DNA of 64,000 nucleotides from NCBI RefSeq assembly GCF_019968905.1, contig NZ_CP079946.1, forward strand, positions 8,219,356 through 8,283,355, written 5' to 3'. Below are positions 52,779 to 63,147 of the stretch, piece after piece; position 1 is the stretch's first letter; each line of letters opens with the position of its first letter. The notes beneath the pieces are model-generated. The model made no database searches, was not told the DNA's origin, and saw only the letters and a list, made by a program, of their open reading frames with translations. Origin of the DNA: Corallococcus sp. EGB (GTDB lineage Bacteria; Myxococcota; Myxococcia; Myxococcales; Myxococcaceae). The position numbers and the translations under genes are program-made.

Positions 52779-54032
52779 ATGAGCACACCCCGCTTCCCGC
52801 CGTCGCCCCGCCGCCCCGTGAACAACGAGGGCCCGATGCGAGTCCTGCTGCTGGAGAACATCCACGCCTCGGCCCACGAGATGCTGAAGGCGGAGGGCTT
52901 CGAGGTGGAGCGGCTGTCCTCCGCGCTCAAGCCGGAGGAGCTGGCGGAGCGGCTCAAGGGCGTGCACCTCTTGGGCATCCGCAGCAAGACGACGGTGCCG
53001 GAGGAGTCGCTGAAGTACGCGCACGACCTCCTGGCGATTGGCGCCTTCTGCATCGGCACCAACCAGATTGACCTGCTCGCCTCCAGCGTGCACGGCGTGC
53101 CGGTGTTCAACGCGCCGTTCAGCAACACGCGCAGCGTGGCGGAGATGGTGCTGGCGGAGGTGGTGGTGCTGACGCGCCAGCTCTTCGACCGCAGCCGCGA
53201 GGTGCACGCGGGGCAGTGGCGCAAGGTGGCCACGGGCAGCCACGAGGTGCGCGGCAAGACGCTGGGCATCATCGGCTACGGGCACATCGGCTCGCAGCTG
53301 GGCGTGCTGGCGGAGGCGCTCGGCATGCGCGTCCTCTACTTCGACGTGATGACGAAGCTGCCCTTGGGCAACTCGCGGTCGGTGGCCACGCTGAACGCGC
53401 TGCTGGCGGAGTCGGACTTCGTGACGCTGCACGTGCCGGCGCTGGCCTCCACGCACCTGATGATTGGCGCGGAGCAGCTGGCGGCGATGAAGCCGGGCGC
53501 GTGCCTCATCAACGCGAGCCGCGGCACGGTGGTGGACATCCCGGCGCTGGCGCAGGCGCTGCGCTCCAAGCACCTGGGCGGCGCGGCGGTGGACGTGTAC
53601 CCGGAGGAGCCGGAGGGCAACTCGGACGGCTTCGTGACGGAGCTGCAGGGGCTGCCCAACGTGGTGCTCACGCCGCACATCGGCGGCTCCACGGAGGAGG
53701 CGCAGGCGTCCATCGGCAAGGAGGTGTCCACGTCGCTGCTGAAGTTCGTGAAGGGCGGCGCGACGACGGGCGCGGTGAACTTCCCCAACGTGGAGGCGCC
53801 CATCAACCCGGGCACCCACCGCATCATCAACGTTCACCGCAACACGCCGGGCGTGCTGCGTGACATCAACCGCATCGTGTCCGACCTGAACGCCAACATC
53901 CACGCGCAGGTGCTCAGCACGGACGCCAACGTGGGCTACCTGGTGATGGACCTGGACCAGGACGTGTCCCGCCAGGTGTGCGAGGCCATCGCCGGCCTGG
54001 AGACGGACATCAAGACGCGCATCGTGTCCTGA
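52779..54032 (+). CDS. serA: D-3-phosphoglycerate dehydrogenase with C-terminal ACT domain
   Basis: The 417-residue protein has the SerA layout: substrate-binding LLGIRSKTTVPEESL and AIGAFCIGTNQID, NAD-binding LGIIGYGHIGSQLGVLAEALGMR, catalytic NASRGTVVD and TPHIGGSTEEAQASIG, and a C-terminal ACT domain (MEVLSTD... NVGYLVMDLDQDV). It oxidises 3-phosphoglycerate in serine synthesis. A TTGACA at 52742-52747 suggests a nearby promoter, which would favour the internal ATG 52836 (MRVLLLENIH) over ATG 52779, because the first 19 residues are not conserved. Its 3' end faces the D-2-hydroxyglutarate dehydrogenase-type gene. Confidence 0.9.
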   Translation: MSTPRFPPSPRRPVNNEGPMRVLLLENIHASAHEMLKAEGFEVERLSSALKPEELAERLKGVHLLGIRSKTTVPEESLKYAHDLLAIGAFCIGTNQIDLLASSVHGVPVFNAPFSNTRSVAEMVLAEVVVLTRQLFDRSREVHAGQWRKVATGSHEVRGKTLGIIGYGHIGSQLGVLAEALGMRVLYFDVMTKLPLGNSRSVATLNALLAESDFVTLHVPALASTHLMIGAEQLAAMKPGACLINASRGTVVDIPALAQALRSKHLGGAAVDVYPEEPEGNSDGFVTELQGLPNVVLTPHIGGSTEEAQASIGKEVSTSLLKFVKGGATTGAVNFPNVEAPINPGTHRIINVHRNTPGVLRDINRIVSDLNANIHAQVLSTDANVGYLVMDLDQDVSRQVCEAIAGLETDIKTRIVS

Positions 54033-54057
54033 AGCGCCCGCCGGGGACCAGGCGCCC

Positions 54058-55461
<1,404 letters not shown>

Positions 55462-55652
55462 GGGTCCAGGCGTATTGCACCCCCTGGGGCATGACAAGCC
55501 CGACGGTGCGCGGGCGCCCGGCCCCGACGCATGCCGGGCCGGGCTCCGTCGAGGGGCGAACGGCCGCCCCGGTGTGGGAAACGAACCCGGGGGTCCGGCC
55601 CGCACGGGCGCGGGCTTGACGCCGCGCCCCCGTCCCCCTGGAACGGTGAGCC

Positions 55653-56516
55653 CTATGCCTTGAGGAAGGAGAGCAGTGCTTCGTTGATGACGTCCTTGTT
55701 GACGGAGCACATACCGTGGCTGAAGCCCGGGTAGACCTGGAGCTTCGCGCCCTTCACGAGCGTGGCGCTGAGGCGCCCCGCCCCGTCAATGGGGACGATC
55801 TGATCGTCATCGCCGTGCATCACCAGCGTGGGCACGTCGATGCGGGCCAGGTCCGCGCGGAAGTCCGTCTCGGAGAAGGCCTTGACGCAGTCGTATTCGG
55901 CCTTGAGGCTCCCCATCAGGCCCTGGAGGCGGAAGCTCTCGCGCAGGCCCTCCGACACCTTCGCGCCGGGCCGGTTGAAGCCGTAGAACGCCAGGCTCAG
56001 CTCCTTGAAGAAGCTGGAGCGGTCGCCGCGCACGCCCGCGCGGATGTCGTCGAAGACCTTCATGGGCAGGCCGTTGGGGTGCCAGTCCGTCTTGATCATG
56101 ATGGGCGGCACCGCGCCGATGAGCACCGCCTTCGCCACGCGCGCGGTGCCCTGGCGCCCGATGTAGCGCGCCACCTCGCCGCCGCCGGTGGAGTGGCCCA
56201 CGTGGACGGCCTTGCGCAGCCCCAGCGCGGAGGTGAGCTCCGCCAGGTCGTCCGCGTACGTGTCCATGTCGTGGCCCGCCCACGGCTGGGAGGACCGCCC
56301 GTGCCCCCGGCGATCATGCGCGATGGTGCGGTAGCCCCGCTCGGACAGGAACAGCATCTGGTCCTCGAACGCGTCGGACGTGAGCGGCCAGCCGTGCGAG
56401 AAGACGACGGGCTGTCCGTCCCTGGGGCCCCAGTCCTTGAAGTACAGCTGCGTGCCGTCGCGCGTGGTGAGGTAGGTGCCGGAAATCCGGCCTGTCTTCG
56501 TCTCTTCGCTGGTCAT
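55653..56516 (-). CDS. Alpha/beta hydrolase, chloroperoxidase/arylesterase-like
   Basis: The 287-residue protein has the esterase/perhydrolase pattern: [26 protein letters not shown], the nucleophile in [14 protein letters not shown], the acid in [14 protein letters not shown] and the base His in GFSHGM. It has no signal peptide. The family includes non-haem chloroperoxidases, but the real substrate is more likely an ester or lactone. The ATG at 56514-56516 was chosen. It follows the broken siderophore-interacting protein gene on the same strand with 117 bp between. Confidence 0.85.
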   Translation of the reverse strand: MTSEETKTGRISGTYLTTRDGTQLYFKDWGPRDGQPVVFSHGWPLTSDAFEDQMLFLSERGYRTIAHDRRGHGRSSQPWAGHDMDTYADDLAELTSALGLRKAVHVGHSTGGGEVARYIGRQGTARVAKAVLIGAVPPIMIKTDWHPNGLPMKVFDDIRAGVRGDRSSFFKELSLAFYGFNRPGAKVSEGLRESFRLQGLMGSLKAEYDCVKAFSETDFRADLARIDVPTLVMHGDDDQIVPIDGAGRLSATLVKGAKLQVYPGFSHGMCSVNKDVINEALLSFLKA

Positions 56517-56633
56517 GTGTCCGCCCTTCGCGGTGGGAAGCTCCACCGGATGCGGACGGTGCGCATCGCAGTCGGGGCCGGGCATTGCCCCCGGGGGTCC
56601 GGTCACTGCTCTCCGGGGCGGCCATCCACGGCC

Positions 56634-57379
56634 TCAGTGACGAGGGCCCTCGTGCCCGGGCCCTCCGTCGCGGTGCCAGTAGGACGCGGCCTTGACCCAT
56701 TCCGCCGGGTGCTGTCGCTCCTCGATGACGCAGGTCCGCAGGTCGCGCACCCACTCCGCTTCGCCCGCGATCCACACGAAGCCATCTCCCGCCGGAGGCG
56801 TGAACGCGGCGAGCGCCTTGCGCAGCAGCGCGCCGTCGCCCGGCCCCGGCTCGCCGCGCACGATCCAGGTCGGCTGCCAGGAGGCCTTCGTGACGAAGGT
56901 CTGCTTCTCGGACTCGTTCGCGACGACGGCCACGGTCATCACGGGCACGCCCCGGGCGCAGCAGCTCCACGCGGCGGCCGAGCGCTCTCGTCTCCCATCA
57001 GCAGATACCAGTCGAAGTCATCGGGCACGAGCTGCGAGCCCTTCGGTCCGCCGATCTCCAGCGTGGCGCCGACCTTCGCGTTTGCGGCCCACTCCGTCGC
57101 GGGACCGGAGCCATGCAGCGCGAAGTCGATGGTCAGCGTCTGGCCGCGGTTGTCATGGGCGCGCGGCGTGAAGTCGCGCATCACCTGGTCGCCCGCCCTC
57201 GGGAAGAACAGCTTGATGTGGTCATCCGGCGACGGGCTGTGGAAGTCCGCGAGGTCCGGCGACGCGAAGTGGATGCGCCGCATGCGGGGCGTCACGGACT
57301 CCACGCCGCGGACCACCAGCTTGCGCCGCCGCAGCTCGTGGCGCACGCGAACGATTTGATGCAGGTCCTGGGGGTTCAT
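56634..57379 (-). pseudogene. Siderophore-interacting protein/ferric reductase, frameshifted
   Basis: The first 130 residues (from ATG 57379) match the FAD-binding domain: RRKLVVRGVESVTPRMRRIHF, DHIKLFFP, RDFTPRAHDNRGQTLTIDFALHG, GGPKGSQLVPDDFDWYLLMGDE. After GDE the frame changes to one encoding LGRRVELLRPG and then to a third encoding VPVMTVAVVANESEKQ and the SIP C-terminal WIAGEAEWVRDLR and YWHRDGGPG. Two small indels around 56955-57000 are needed to join them. The family (YqjH/ViuB-like) releases iron from ferric siderophores with NAD(P)H. The start overlaps the PadR remnant stop (ATGA), so the two were an operon. Confidence 0.75.
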
Positions 57380-57714
57380 GAGCGGAGCCTCTCGATCTTC
57401 TGCGCGGCCTCGTCGTTCAACGCCGCCACGTCGAGCACGACCTTCTTGTCGACGCCGGGCGACAGCGTGTCGAACAGCACGCTCTTCAGGTTCTGCATGG
57501 CGCGCCGGACGGGAGCCGCGTCCGTGCGCTCGCGAATCTCACCGGCCTCTCCGAGCCGTCGCAGCAGCCCTTCCACGCCGTTCACGTTCTCCGCGAGCAG
57601 CGCCTTGCCCTGCTCGGTGATGGCGAAGAGCTTGCGCTGCGTGTCCGTCGTTTCGGGTTCGCGCACCAGCCCCATGTCCTTGAGCAGGGTGAGCGTGGGG
57701 TAGATGTCTGGCTT
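57376..57714 (-). pseudogene. PadR-family regulator (YqjI-like), 5' truncated
   Basis: The frame encodes the end of the PadR winged helix and the C-terminal helices: KPDIYPTLTLLKDMGLVREPETTD, LFAITEQGKALLAENV and VEGLLRRLGEAGEIRE. An in-frame TGA at 57715-57717 precedes it, and the N-terminal recognition helix that PadR proteins carry is missing, as is any start codon before ATG 57675. In E. coli YqjI is a PadR-type repressor beside the ferric reductase YqjH; the pairing here with a siderophore-interacting protein gene matches that arrangement. Confidence 0.75.
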
Positions 57715-57812
57715 TCATGATGTCCCGCGGGGAAGGGGGTTGGAGCCCCAGCGGCAAGGACTCCATTCCCAGGGGCGCAGTGAAAGGCGCACCCTGGTTG
57801 GCGCGGGCCCTT

Positions 57813-59111
57813 TTACCGGGGCCAGTCTCGCAGGAGCCGTTCGGTGGCATCCTGCTGGTCCCACTGCACGCGGCCGGTCAGCGCCAGGTTCCCGTGCTCG
57901 ATGCGGATCCTCCGCCACACCGGAGAGCCCGGCACGTAGCGCGCGTCCGCGCGGGGCCAGGCCACGCCGCCAGTGGCCTCCACCATGCGCATCACGCAGG
58001 CATCGAACTCCGCCTCCGGCAGCCAGCGCAGCGCGTCCAACACCTGGTCGGAGTCGAAACCGCGCAGCGTGGAGGGATGCCCGGTGACGGCCCGCAAGGC
58101 CTGGGAGCCCCGTCCCTCCGGGATGAAGGACAGGCCCTGGGGCCCCAGCACGCAGAACCCCTTCCGCTTGCCGAGCTTCGCGGAAAACACCGCCACGCTG
58201 TCCAGGCGCACGCCCGCTCGGGCCGCACCACGCAAGGGGGGCTGACGGTGCAGCTCGATGAGCATGGCCAGCCCGGGCGCCTCCCAGATGCCGCGCGCGC
58301 GCCACCGGCGGTCGCCGACCACGCACACGTCCCACGCCCGCTCCACCCGGACACCGCCCTCTCCGATGGTTCCCAGCCGCACCTCCTGGAGAGCGCCGAA
58401 GAGCGGCTTCCACAAGAGCCGCTCGCTGGTGAGCCGCGCATGCCCCGAGCGCAGCAGATCCCAGATAGCGGGCGCCATGCTGAGCGCCATGAACAGGCCG
58501 CCTGCCACCTTCTGCGTCCCGGGAGGCGCAAGGAAGAAGGCCATGAACGCCGCGAGCCAGAAGACGCCCAGGCGCCAGCCGTAATGCGGAGGCAGCTCCG
58601 AGCGAAGCTGCCTCGCTTTGTTCCGCCGCTGAGAGCCCTGAGCGAAAGTCTCGTGGACGAGCACCTCCCCCGGCTTCAGCGCCCAACTCGCGGGTTGGCG
58701 CACCAGCGCATCCAGCCGCGTCAGCGCTTCTTCGAGTGACATGTCCTCCGGCGCCACCGTCAGCACGTCCAACCTGCGCCGCGCCAGCCGAGTCAGCCGC
58801 TCTCGACGCGCCAACAACTCCCGGGCTTCCCTCCACACGGGCGTGTCATCCGGCCAGCCTTCCTGCGCCGCACGACGCTGGACGCGCTCCAACGCCTCCT
58901 CCACCGCCTCCGCTTCTGCCACGAGCGCCGGCACCAGCTCCGGACGCCGCATCAGCGCGCGCCGCCACCTCCGGCCGGACAGCACCTTCTCCAGCTCCGC
59001 GTGCGGACGCCGCGCCGCCGCGAGCACCTCCGCGCGGCCCTCCAACTGGCGCTCGATGTCGGCCACCATGAGGCCTGGCAGGGCAGCGCTGGGACGTGAC
59101 CGCTCGGACAT
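57813..59111 (-). CDS. Hypothetical membrane protein with helical N-terminus
   Basis: The protein is about 432 residues (ATG 59109-59111; 59126 is possible). The first 170 residues are charged, helical and Arg/Glu-rich (LEELEKVLSG-type and LLARRERLTRLARRRLD), suggesting a coiled coil. Two hydrophobic spans (LGVFWLAAFMAFFLAP, VAGGLFMALSMAPAIW) form a membrane hairpin, and the rest alternates short beta strands as in PH-like domains (RVERAWDVCVVGDRRWRARG). No family is recognised. It lies in a three-gene run on the minus strand with the proline-rich protein and the DUF4255-like protein. Confidence 0.65.
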   Translation of the reverse strand: MSERSRPSAALPGLMVADIERQLEGRAEVLAAARRPHAELEKVLSGRRWRRALMRRPELVPALVAEAEAVEEALERVQRRAAQEGWPDDTPVWREARELLARRERLTRLARRRLDVLTVAPEDMSLEEALTRLDALVRQPASWALKPGEVLVHETFAQGSQRRNKARQLRSELPPHYGWRLGVFWLAAFMAFFLAPPGTQKVAGGLFMALSMAPAIWDLLRSGHARLTSERLLWKPLFGALQEVRLGTIGEGGVRVERAWDVCVVGDRRWRARGIWEAPGLAMLIELHRQPPLRGAARAGVRLDSVAVFSAKLGKRKGFCVLGPQGLSFIPEGRGSQALRAVTGHPSTLRGFDSDQVLDALRWLPEAEFDACVMRMVEATGGVAWPRADARYVPGSPVWRRIRIEHGNLALTGRVQWDQQDATERLLRDWPR

Positions 59112-59186
59112 TGCGGCGGCCAGCATAGCCCTCCGCGCACCGGGCCGCTGGGCGCGCCGTGGACTGTGTCCGCGCGTGTCCCGCCG

Positions 59187-59918
59187 CTACTCGACCGTCG
59201 GCTCCAGCTCCAATCGCTCACACTGGCGCAGCATCTCCTCCGCGTCGGCGGGCTCGTCGGACGAGGGCTCCTCCGCCTCGGACCAGGGCACGGAGGGCTG
59301 GGTCGGCGTGCCAAAGGACTCCTTCACGAGCGCGATGAGGTCCCGCGCCGGGTCCCTGGGGAGCGACGTCTCCTCCTGCAACGCCACTGGCGCGACGGGC
59401 GGAAGGTCCGGCGCCTCCATCGCGGCGGCCTGGAGCAGCTGCGCGGGCGAGGGCGGCAGGGCCACCACCGCCACGGGCTCCGCGGGCAGCAGATCCTGCG
59501 CGTCGAAGCCGAAGGGCACCTGTGGCACCACGGAGAGGGGCACGGACTCGGACTCCCCATCCGGCACCGCGCCCTCCCTCGGAACACACCGCAGCATGTT
59601 CAAGCGAGGGGTCGTCGTTTCCGCGAGCGTCGTGGGAGGCTCGGCGAGCGGAGGCGCTGGGACCCGAGGCTCCATGGGCTTCCACTGGGGAGGCCACGTG
59701 GGCACCGGCAGCAGCGCCACGGCCGGCTCGCGCAGGGGCAGCGAGCGCACGGTCGCGCCCCTCAGCTCCGCCGCAGCCTTCGCCAGCGCCGCGGCATCCT
59801 CCGCGAGCACCCGCTCCGCCCAGGTCTTCAACCACCGCGCGAACGACAGCACCCAGGCGAAGTGCCGCCTCGCGCGAGGCCGCGTCTCCATGGCCTCGGC
59901 TTGCGGCCCCGCGAGCAT
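59187..59918 (-). CDS. Proline- and glutamate-rich hypothetical protein
   Basis: The 243-residue protein starts at ATG 59916-59918, seven bases after AAGGAGG; a GTG two codons upstream is too close to that site. After a basic helical start (METRPRARRHFAWVLSFARWLKTWAERVLAEDAAALAKAAAELRG) it is Pro/Glu/Val-rich without clear secondary structure, ending acidic (EEPSSDEPADAEEMLRQCERLELEPTVE). It is coupled to the upstream DUF4255-like gene (the stop of one lies within the start region of the other). It could be a chaperone, adaptor or linker protein; function unknown. Confidence 0.6.
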   Translation of the reverse strand: MLAGPQAEAMETRPRARRHFAWVLSFARWLKTWAERVLAEDAAALAKAAAELRGATVRSLPLREPAVALLPVPTWPPQWKPMEPRVPAPPLAEPPTTLAETTTPRLNMLRCVPREGAVPDGESESVPLSVVPQVPFGFDAQDLLPAEPVAVVALPPSPAQLLQAAAMEAPDLPPVAPVALQEETSLPRDPARDLIALVKESFGTPTQPSVPWSEAEEPSSDEPADAEEMLRQCERLELEPTVE

Positions 59919-59920
59919 CG

Positions 59921-60598
59921 TCACGCCTCCTTCACCGGCATCCGGATGATCAACGGCGACGTCCCGGTGGCCAGCGCCTCCGACTCCATCGACACCAGCT
60001 CCCCTTCCGCGCGCACCTCCAGCCGGCCCAGCGACTCGCCCTGCGGCAGGCGGGGAAAGTGGAAGTGCCCCTGCGCATCCGTACGAGTGCTCAACTGAAG
60101 CGCGGGCAGCGCCACCCACGCGCCCCGGATGGGCTCGTCACCCGGCCCCACCACCCGCCCCAGCAGGGGAGCCGGTGGGGACGCTCCGTCCACCAAAGAC
60201 AGACACCGCACCTCCGCCAGGGGTTGCTCCTTGCGCACAGGTACCCGCAGGCGGAACGCGGGGCGCGGCACCGCGCGCAAGCCCGCCCACAGCGCCACCG
60301 GCACCGGGCTCAGGTCCACCTCCAATTCCTTGTCACTCATGGCCGCGAAGAGCAGGTCCCCCAGCAGCCGGTGCGCGCGCTCGGGCGTCTCCGCGCCCAC
60401 CGTCACCAGGTAGCAGACGGTGAACTGCAGCGCGCCCCGCTTCCCCGCCCGGCTCAGGGGCGCGGGCCCCAGCTCCAGGAGGTAAAGACAGACGCCCCGT
60501 TCCAGGGACTCGCGGTCGGGCACGCCCAGGTGCACCGGCGCATCCGTGGCAATGCGTCCCACCCACGCCTTCATGCGCAGATCGACTTCGTCGATCAT
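59921..60598 (-). CDS. DUF4255-like (Pvc16 N-terminal type) protein with regulatory-like tail
   Basis: The 225-residue protein starts MIDEVDLRMKAWVGRIATDA and shows the pattern of DUF4255, found in Pvc16-like proteins of contractile injection systems: VCLYLLELGPAPLSRAGKRGALQFTVCYLVTVGAETPERAHRLLGDLLFAAM. A C-terminal domain of about 70 residues (PIRGAWVALPALQLSTRTDAQGHFHFPRLP) resembles carboxypeptidase-regulatory domains. Pvc16-like proteins cap or assemble tail tubes. No tube, sheath, baseplate or ATPase gene of such a system is in the window, so this may belong to a scattered set or another process. Confidence 0.55.
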   Translation of the reverse strand: MIDEVDLRMKAWVGRIATDAPVHLGVPDRESLERGVCLYLLELGPAPLSRAGKRGALQFTVCYLVTVGAETPERAHRLLGDLLFAAMSDKELEVDLSPVPVALWAGLRAVPRPAFRLRVPVRKEQPLAEVRCLSLVDGASPPAPLLGRVVGPGDEPIRGAWVALPALQLSTRTDAQGHFHFPRLPQGESLGRLEVRAEGELVSMESEALATGTSPLIIRMPVKEA

Positions 60599-60902
60599 CC
60601 TTGGCCCCCCGGTTCCCGGCCCGAATGCCACGCCACCGTCTCTCCTCATTCTACGCTCGCATCACGTGGGCTGGCGGGACATCACCCATGGGATTGAACA
60701 GGACGTCAGTGATTTGACAGGCATTGCACGCATTCCCAGTTCCTGAGGAACCACGCCACATGTCGGGAACCGGGCAGTCCCTCCACGGTGGGTCACGGGC
60801 ATCCCGGAAAGCCCGTACGGGTTCTGCCCGTCCCGCTTCTATTTCCGCGCGCCTTCCGCGAAGAATGGCCACCGGGCCGGCATTCACCGTGGAACTTTCG
60901 TC
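60599..60902. other. Intergenic region upstream of the beta-barrel gene
   Basis: The 304 bp between the DUF4255-like and beta-barrel starts contain no open frame worth reporting. A TTGACA at 60714-60719 has no convincing -10 element 16-18 bp downstream. Nothing else is recognised. Confidence 0.5.
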
Positions 60903-61523
60903 ATGACGATGGACTCTGCTTCCTTGAGACGACGACACCCTTCCCTTCTCTCCTCCGGCATCGCCCTGGGGTGCCTGGCGGTGTTGGGCACCGCCACCCC
61001 GGCGCTCGCCCAGGACGACTCGCCCCGCAAGGTGGGCCTGATGCTGGACGCGGGCGCGCCGCACGGCATCGGCGTGTCCGCCGTGGTGCGCCCCACGAAC
61101 TGGCTGCGGCTGCACGCGGGCCCCACCACGAACACGCTCAGCATCGGCGTGCGCGGCGGGTTGAGCATCCTGCCCATGGACACCTTCATCGCGCCGTCCC
61201 TCAACGCGGAGGCCGGGCACTACTTCGGTTCGGAGTACAGCGAGGTGCTGGACTGGCTGGGCCGTGAACCAAGCTCCACGTCGGAGGCCATCCGCGACGT
61301 CACCTACAACTACGTGACGGGCAGCGTGGGCCTGGAGGTGGGCACGCACAGCCGCTTCAACTTCTTCCTGAACGTGGGCCTGAGCTACGTGGCGCTCACC
61401 GTGCCCAACCCCACGCCGCTGCTCCAGGACGCGTCCGGCGACGCCAGCGTCACGTCCGGCCCCATGCACCTGCGGGCCACCATCCCGTCCGTGAAGCTGG
61501 GCTTCATCGTCTACTTCTTCTGA
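60903..61523 (+). CDS. Outer-membrane beta-barrel hypothetical protein
   Basis: The 206-residue protein has a Sec signal with AxA cleavage (AVLGTATPALAQDD). The mature part is beta-rich with alternating hydrophobic residues (VGLMLDAGAPHGIGVSAVVRP, LRLHAGPTTNTLSIGVRGGLSIL, GSVGLEVGTHSRFNFFLNVGLSYVALTV) and ends in LGFIVYFF, a C-terminal Phe typical of barrel insertion by BAM. It is probably an 8- to 10-stranded barrel. It is followed by a lipoprotein gene after 18 bp, likely an operon. Confidence 0.8.
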   Translation: MTMDSASLRRRHPSLLSSGIALGCLAVLGTATPALAQDDSPRKVGLMLDAGAPHGIGVSAVVRPTNWLRLHAGPTTNTLSIGVRGGLSILPMDTFIAPSLNAEAGHYFGSEYSEVLDWLGREPSSTSEAIRDVTYNYVTGSVGLEVGTHSRFNFFLNVGLSYVALTVPNPTPLLQDASGDASVTSGPMHLRATIPSVKLGFIVYFF

Positions 61524-61541
61524 GCCAGGAGCCTTCCGAAC

Positions 61542-62093
61542 ATGCGAACGAATTCCTTCCGCACCCTCCTGCTCGCTGGCGCCGTGGCCCTGCTGGGCAC
61601 GGGCTGTGATTCGCTCTTCAACATCGAGGTGGAGGCCGAGCGCATCTGCAAGACCGAGAACGACCTCTCCTTCCCCGCCTCCCCGCCCATCGCCGGATCC
61701 GTGGAGCAGTCCTTCACGATTCCGCTGGGTGACTTCGCCAGCGCGCTGCCCGCGGACGCCGACGTGAAGACGGAGCTGCGGCTGAAGCTCTTCGACGCCA
61801 CCGCCAGCACGGACATCAGCGGCATCGAGCGCGCGAGCCTCTCCGTGCGCAAGCCGGGCTCCGCGGAGTACGTGCTGCTGGGCGAGTTCCGGCGCGCCGG
61901 CACCAGTGGCTCCACGAACAAGCTGGTGCTCACCAGCAGCGGCGCGGTGGACGTGCTGGACCTGGCGAAGCAGGAGGAGCTGGAGTTCCTCTTCCAGGCC
62001 ACGGGCGCGCCCCCGACGCAGTCGTGGAGCGCGGACGTCGAGGTCTGCGTGGGCGCCAAGGCGAGCGCCAACTACTTCGGCCTGCTGTTCTGA
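61542..62093 (+). CDS. Hypothetical lipoprotein
   Basis: The 183-residue protein begins LLLAGAVALLGTGCDSLFN (lipobox LGTGC, Cys22). The mature part has two or three strand-rich lobes (DFASALPADADVKTELRLKLFDATAS, RASLSVRKPGSAEYVLLGEF, NKLVLTSSGAVDVLDL) and is acidic. No catalytic residue is evident. It follows the beta-barrel gene in the same operon and might be its partner at the outer membrane, but no known family is recognised. Confidence 0.7.
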   Translation: MRTNSFRTLLLAGAVALLGTGCDSLFNIEVEAERICKTENDLSFPASPPIAGSVEQSFTIPLGDFASALPADADVKTELRLKLFDATASTDISGIERASLSVRKPGSAEYVLLGEFRRAGTSGSTNKLVLTSSGAVDVLDLAKQEELEFLFQATGAPPTQSWSADVEVCVGAKASANYFGLLF

Positions 62094-62164
62094 GGTTGCC
62101 GCCGCCCGCCCCGGTGTCCACTGGGGCGGGCCGGAAGCTGGACGGGGACGCGCGGCGCCCTTAA

Positions 62165-63052
62165 GTGGGGAGGGTGGGACGCAAGCGGGCCGCGGGCGGC
62201 ATCGAGATTCCGGGATGGGCGTGGCTGGTGCCGTGCGCGCTGGTGCCCGTGGTGCTGCTCAACCTGGGCGTGGCCTGGCTGGGCGGGACGCAGGTGTCGC
62301 CCCTGTCCTTCTCCTTCCTCCCGACGAAGGCCCGCGCCCTGGGGGCCTACGTGGCGCACCGGCCCGCGTGCGTCCTGGACGAGCACCCACCGCTGGAGCC
62401 GCTCATCACGGAAGCGGAGCGCCGGCACGGGATTCCGACGGGGCTCTTGCAGGCGCTCATCCAGGTGGAGTCGGAGACGCGGGTGCACCGCATCTCGCCG
62501 GCGGGAGCCATGGGGCCCGGGCAGCTCATGCCGGACACGGCGGAGATGATGCGGGTGGAGGACCCCTTCGACCCGGCGCCGTCCGTCGACGCGAGCGGGC
62601 GCTACCTGGCCGAACAGCTGCGGAGGTTCCGGGACGTGCGGCTCGCGGTGGCCGCGTACAACGCGGGGCCGGGGTCGGTGAACGGGCACGTGCCGCACAA
62701 CGGGGAGACGGAGTTCTACGTGGCCAAGGTGCTCGCGGCCTATGAGCATACGAGGCCGAAGGCGCCAGCCGTGGCGAAGCGCCCGGTCATCCCCGAGGCG
62801 CCGGTCAAGACCGCCGCCACCGTGAAGACTCCTGTCGCGCAGGCCCACGCGAAGGCGCCCGCGATGAAGGCATCCACCACCACGCAGGTGAGCGCGAAGG
62901 CGTCCACCGCGCAGGCCGCGAGGAAGGCCCGTCCGCCCGATGCATCCACGAAGCAGCCATCTGCCCCGAAGGTGACGGCCCCCGTGAAGCCCGCGGCCCG
63001 TCCGGCCATGAGCGCCAAGCCTCCCGCGAGGGTCGCATCGGCGACGCGCTGA
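62165..63052 (+). CDS. Membrane-anchored lytic transglycosylase (SLT-like)
   Basis: The 295-residue protein starts at GTG 62165 (GTG 62174 possible) with one membrane segment (WAWLVPCALVPVVLLNLGVAWL). The SLT domain (about residues 80-200) has the catalytic Glu in QALIQVESETR, then SPAGAMGPGQLMPDTAEMM and AVAAYNAGPGSVN. The remaining 100 residues are Ala/Pro/Lys/Thr-rich and low complexity. Such enzymes cleave peptidoglycan glycan strands to 1,6-anhydro ends during growth or division. It converges on nagB across a 305-bp gap. Confidence 0.85.
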   Translation: MGRVGRKRAAGGIEIPGWAWLVPCALVPVVLLNLGVAWLGGTQVSPLSFSFLPTKARALGAYVAHRPACVLDEHPPLEPLITEAERRHGIPTGLLQALIQVESETRVHRISPAGAMGPGQLMPDTAEMMRVEDPFDPAPSVDASGRYLAEQLRRFRDVRLAVAAYNAGPGSVNGHVPHNGETEFYVAKVLAAYEHTRPKAPAVAKRPVIPEAPVKTAATVKTPVAQAHAKAPAMKASTTTQVSAKASTAQAARKARPPDASTKQPSAPKVTAPVKPAARPAMSAKPPARVASATR

Positions 63053-63147
63053 CGAACCCCGCGCCGGTCCGGACACGCCCGGCCCCGCCGGGACGACTGG
63101 GGCTCCAACCTCCAGGCCGGGCACCGCCTCCGGAGGCAGTGCTCGAG

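Noticed and set aside
57813-60598. A contractile injection system cluster
   Set aside because: Only a DUF4255-like gene is present; sheath, tube, baseplate and ATPase genes are missing.
60714-60740. A promoter in front of the beta-barrel gene from the TTGACA at 60714
   Set aside because: No convincing -10 hexamer at a suitable spacing, and no sigma-54 GG/GC pair at the right distance.
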